Below are positions 16,346-18,679 of a stretch of 18,679 nucleotides of DNA, piece after piece (the stretch's first letter is position 1; every line of letters starts with the position of its first letter). The notes under the pieces are model-generated. The model saw nothing but the letters and a program-made list of their open reading frames with translations, was not told the DNA's origin and did no database searches. The translations under genes were made by a program, and so were the position numbers. The stretch is from the NCBI GenBank assembly GCA_964416665.1, contig CAYQFA010000018.1, positions 1 through 18,679 of the forward strand. Direction: 5' to 3'. The DNA is from JAKAGE01 sp964416665. Lineage in GTDB: Bacteria; Patescibacteriota; Minisyncoccia; UBA6257; 2-01-FULL-56-20.

Positions 16346-17029
16346 TTAAACCAAAATATATTTACCCTTCTTTTCATCACGAATGACGCGGCCCTTATCG
16401 AGCGTGATGACGCGCCTCTCAAGACTGTTGATGACCTCCTTGTCGTGCGTCGCGAGCACCACCGTCGTGCCAAGCTGATTGATCTTCTCGAGCAGCTTGA
16501 CGATCTCGAACGTGTGGAACGGATCAAGGTTTCCCGTCGGCTCGTCGGCGATGATGACCTCTGGACGATGGATCATGGCACGGGCGATCGCGACACGCTG
16601 ACGCTCGCCCCCAGAGAGCTCGTTCGGGAAATTCTTCATTTTATCGCCCAATCCCACCATATCGAGCACCTGCGGCACAAGTTCATCGATCTCGCGCTGT
16701 GGCCTGCCGGCAACTTCAAGTGCAAAAGCCACGTTTTCGTAAGAATTCTTATTTGGCAACAACCGAAAATCCTGAAAAACAACGCCAATATGACGGCGGA
16801 ACGCCGGCAATTCGTTGTCGCGCAACTTATTCACTTCGTATTGCCCGAAAAAGACCCGTCCTTTGGACGGTCTTTCTTCTCCTATAAGTAATTTGATAAC
16901 GGTCGACTTGCCTGCGCCGGAGCGTCCCGCCAAAGAGACGAACTCGCCTGGATCTATTTGAAAACTGGTGTCTTCAAGCGCAACGCCATGCCCGCTATAA
17001 TGTTTCGAAACTCCTTGGAATACAATCAC
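16346..17029 (-). CDS. ftsE: Cell division ATP-binding protein FtsE
   Basis: FtsE is the cytoplasmic ABC ATPase of FtsEX. The 227-aa protein has Walker A GRSGAGKS (35-42), Q-loop VFQDF (Q86), signature LSGGE (138-142), Walker B VIIADE (158-163), D-loop GNLD and switch His195 (ATHD), all intact. The start is GTG at 17029 (MIVFQGVSKHYSGHG), matching the family N-terminus. A TATACT box ends 7 nt before it, so the mRNA is probably leaderless with GTG at or next to the 5' end. Confidence 0.95.
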   Translation of the reverse strand: MIVFQGVSKHYSGHGVALEDTSFQIDPGEFVSLAGRSGAGKSTVIKLLIGEERPSKGRVFFGQYEVNKLRDNELPAFRRHIGVVFQDFRLLPNKNSYENVAFALEVAGRPQREIDELVPQVLDMVGLGDKMKNFPNELSGGERQRVAIARAMIHRPEVIIADEPTGNLDPFHTFEIVKLLEKINQLGTTVVLATHDKEVINSLERRVITLDKGRVIRDEKKGKYILV

Positions 17030-17036
17030 GTAGTTC

Positions 17037-17065
17037 AGTATACACTATTTTATTTTAAAAACCAA
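17037..17065 (-). promoter_or_regulatory. Promoter of ftsE-ftsX-CAP, leaderless geometry
   Basis: TATACT (17037-17042, 5 of 6) ends 7 nt before the GTG start. At a 17-bp spacing the -35 position holds TTGGTT (17060-17065, 3 of 6), which falls within the outer arm and adjacent unpaired bases of the long hairpin at 17049-17172. Confidence 0.5.
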
Positions 17066-17172
17066 AAACGAGTATGTGCGCTGGTATTATTGAGAACCAA
17101 CAGCCTCACTTCATGAACGGTTCTCAATAATACCTGCACGCACATACTCACGTCCGAGGTTTTTAAAATAAA
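17049..17172. repeat. 124-bp imperfect long hairpin
   Basis: Three nested paired segments. Outer: 17049-17063 with 17158-17172, 15 bp exact. Middle: 17070-17080 with 17139-17149, 11 bp exact. Inner: 17083-17098 with 17119-17134, 16 bp exact. Internal loops of 6/8 and 2/4 nt separate them, and the apical loop is 20 nt. It fills the gap between the 108-aa gene and ftsE. On the minus strand the inner stem is followed by TTTTT-GG-TTTTT, so it can act as a terminator for the upstream gene. Confidence 0.85.
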
Positions 17173-17183
17173 TAGCGCCTCCT

Positions 17184-17510
17184 TTATATCTTCGCTTTCC
17201 TTTCGAGTTTGCTTACACGAATCTGAAGGTCCAAAACATCCGCACGGGCATCGACTCTGTTGAGTTGCTTGCGAATTTCCCCTAATTCCGTAAATACTAC
17301 GTCAGAATTTTTGTGGATGGTCTTGAATTCCCTGCCATGGTTATCAAGATACCGCTCTATTTTTTCTATCCGCTTAGTAAGCGCCAATAAATCTTCCTGT
17401 TTTGCCATGCGCAATTCCATTCCTTGAAAACCTTCATTAATAAGCGCTGCGAGATCGTCCATCGCGTCACGGAACATCCCTTTTGTAAGCGCTTCGCCGT
17501 TGTCATTCAT
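17184..17510 (-). CDS. Hypothetical coiled-coil protein, 108 aa
   Basis: The protein is highly charged and predicted helical, without cysteines, transmembrane segments or a signal peptide. Residues about 36-63 and 72-105 show hydrophobic heptad spacing (LLALTKRIEKIERYL; LGEIRKQLNRVDARADVLDLQIRVSKLERK), so an oligomeric coiled coil is likely. I do not recognise a named family. It has its own promoter and ends in front of the long hairpin, so it appears monocistronic between prfB and ftsE. Confidence 0.75.
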   Translation of the reverse strand: MNDNGEALTKGMFRDAMDDLAALINEGFQGMELRMAKQEDLLALTKRIEKIERYLDNHGREFKTIHKNSDVVFTELGEIRKQLNRVDARADVLDLQIRVSKLERKAKI

Positions 17511-17516
17511 AACCCT

Positions 17517-17544
17517 AGAATACGCCCCGAAAACGCAAAGTCAA
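17517..17544 (-). promoter_or_regulatory. Promoter of the coiled-coil gene, leaderless geometry
   Basis: TTGACT (17539-17544, 5 of 6) and TATTCT (17517-17522, 4 of 6) with a 16-bp spacer. The -10 ends exactly 6 nt before the ATG at 17510, the same offset as at 79 and 2234. Confidence 0.55.
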
Positions 17545-17573
17545 AAGGTTTTTAATGAAAATTTAATATCTTT

Positions 17574-18654
17574 CTACGAATGCGGCAACAAGCTCACCCC
17601 ATCCGCCTTTTTCTCCAGCATCGCCTCGATGAATGGGTCGATGTTTCCCGCGAGAACGTCGTCCACGCGCGAGGTTTCGACATTGGTGCGATGGTCTTTG
17701 ACCATCTGATATGGATTCAACACGTAAGAACGGATCTGATTCCCCCACTCCGGCTTCACTTTTGTGCGCAGCGCGCTTACTTCGTCAACCTTCTCCTGCT
17801 CCATCAGCTGGAACAGCTTTCCTTTGAGCACCTTCAAGGCATACTCGCGATTCTGCGCCTGCGAACGCTGGGCGCGCGAGCTGATCGCGATGCCGGTCGG
17901 AACGTGCACTACGCGCACCGCTGTTTCAACTTTATTCACATTCTGCCCGCCCGGTCCGCCGGAGCGGGAAAATTCGAACTTCAGATCGGTCTCGGGAATC
18001 TGCAATTTTGATTCATCGAGCGCGGGCAGATCAGGAATCACTTCCACAAGCGCGAATCCGGTATGCCGCAATTTCTTCGGCGAAAATGGCGAGATGCGCA
18101 CCAAACGATGCACGCCCGATTCGTTTTTAAGATAACCGTAGGCATATGCACCGCCGATCTCGATCGTGCGCGAGCGCGGATTGTCATCGATCGTGCGCAC
18201 TTTCCATCCACGCTGTTTCGCATAGCCCTCGTACATCACGCCAAGCATACGCGCCCAATCTTCCGCATCCTCACCGCCCGCACCGGGGTAGATCGCGAGC
18301 ACGGCGGACTGCATATCATAGCGGCCGGTGAAAAGCTGCCGTAATTCGAACTCGCGAAACCTGCGCTTGATGTCGTGAAATTTATTTTCGTCGATCGCGC
18401 CGCCGGATGCACCGGCGCTCATCTGTAGCTCCAAAATATCGTTTTGAATCTCGCTGTAGCGATCCACCACGTCTTTCAACGCCCCCATCTCGCGGATCTT
18501 TTCATCGGCGCGAGTGCGATCGTTCCAAAACTCGGGTACGGACATCTCCGCCTCAAGCGTCACGATCTGTTTTCTCTTGTTCGCGAGGTCAAAGACGCTC
18601 GCCCAATCGGCGAGCTTCGCTATCCAATTCGTTCAACTGTTCGGGGTAATCCAT
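17574..18654 (-). CDS. prfB: Peptide chain release factor 2, expressed by programmed +1 frameshift
   Basis: RF2 terminates translation at UGA and UAA. The gene starts with ATG at 18654, reads 21 codons (MDYPEQLNELDSEARRLGERL) and meets an in-frame UGA at 18591-18589 within CUU-UGA-C. A +1 shift continues as DLANKRKQIVTLEAEMSVPEFWND to the stop at 17574, giving about 359 aa, normal for RF2. Later motifs are SPF (about 188-190; RF2 stop-codon recognition) and GGPGGQ (GGQ about 235-237; peptidyl hydrolysis). The shift gives autoregulation in other bacteria: low RF2 slows UGA reading and favours frameshifting. An AGGGGG-like stimulator is not evident; the preceding bases are GGGCGAGCGT. A GATAAT at 18670-18675 could be its -10. 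Reading only from the downstream GTG (18563) would lose the N-terminus. Confidence 0.95.
18588..18594 (-). promoter_or_regulatory. RF2 +1 frameshift site CUUUGAC
   Basis: The minus-strand heptamer CTTTGAC is identical to the slippery core of the E. coli prfB site: Leu codon CUU, stop UGA, then C, a poor termination context. Zero frame is open for 21 codons before it, and the +1 frame is open from it to the end of RF2. Confidence 0.9.
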
Positions 18655-18679
18655 TTTTAGAAAAATTTAATTATCCAGC

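Noticed and set aside
17490..17530. Another REP-like copy at the TGTCATTC by the coiled-coil gene start
   Set aside because: Only eight bases match, with no inverted partner nearby; it is the MNDN start of the coding sequence.
17574..18654. prfB as a pseudogene broken by an in-frame stop
   Set aside because: The stop sits in the exact CUUUGAC programmed frameshift heptamer at the expected N-terminal position, with both frames otherwise intact.

Overview
The window reads as a compact, moderate-GC bacterial chromosome segment, most likely from Candidatus Patescibacteria (CPR; a Parcubacteria-like lineage). This placement is inferred from several traits: every gene lies on the minus strand with gaps of a few bases; several core proteins are trimmed versions of their families (UvrC without its C-terminal HhH domain, UvrA without its insertion domain, a one-domain ATP synthase epsilon, a short delta); and gene starts almost entirely lack Shine-Dalgarno sequences. 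UGA is a normal stop here (the atpF end, a small ORF end, and an RF2 frameshift site), which argues against the UGA=Gly code of Absconditabacteria and Gracilibacteria. No 16S rRNA or tRNA is present, so the taxonomy cannot be fixed.

Layout, in the direction of transcription (right to left): (1) prfB (RF2) with a CUUUGAC programmed +1 frameshift, 18654-17574. (2) A 108-aa coiled-coil protein, 17510-17184. (3) A long imperfect hairpin, 17172-17049. (4) ftsE-ftsX-CAP-domain protein, 17029-14469. (5) A complete F-type ATP synthase operon, atpB-E-F-H-A-G-D-C, 14442-8274, which runs on without a visible terminator into an alkyltransferase gene (ogt-like), an unlisted 33-aa membrane peptide and nth (endonuclease III), ending at a strong terminator at 7140-7096. 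(6) uvrB-uvrA, 6955-2383, behind a canonical promoter and a leader of about 90 nt. (7) A perfect 24-bp inverted repeat at 2320-2255. (8) A 4x16-residue repeat protein (beta-flower-like), uvrC and tsaC/sua5, 2234-112. (9) The first 26 codons of a type IV prepilin-like gene running off the left edge.

Functionally, the window joins energy conversion (F1Fo ATP synthase; the c-subunit looks proton-type), cell division and envelope (FtsEX plus a membrane-anchored CAP protein), translation (RF2, and TsaC for tRNA t6A) and DNA repair (UvrABC, Nth, O6-alkylguanine transferase). All three excision-repair subunits and two further repair enzymes fall within about 7.5 kb.

I found no phage, transposase, CRISPR array or clearly new multi-gene system. 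The most interesting signals are structural. At least five start codons lie 6-8 nt downstream of a sigma70-type -10 box, implying leaderless mRNAs. Two long hairpins sit between transcription units and almost touch the next -10 box. A REP-like palindrome interrupts the atp operon. A short promoter-terminator unit downstream of nth could make a small RNA. Two Fe-S-family repair enzymes (UvrC and Nth) have altered cluster ligands. No stretch longer than about 200 bases lacks a gene.
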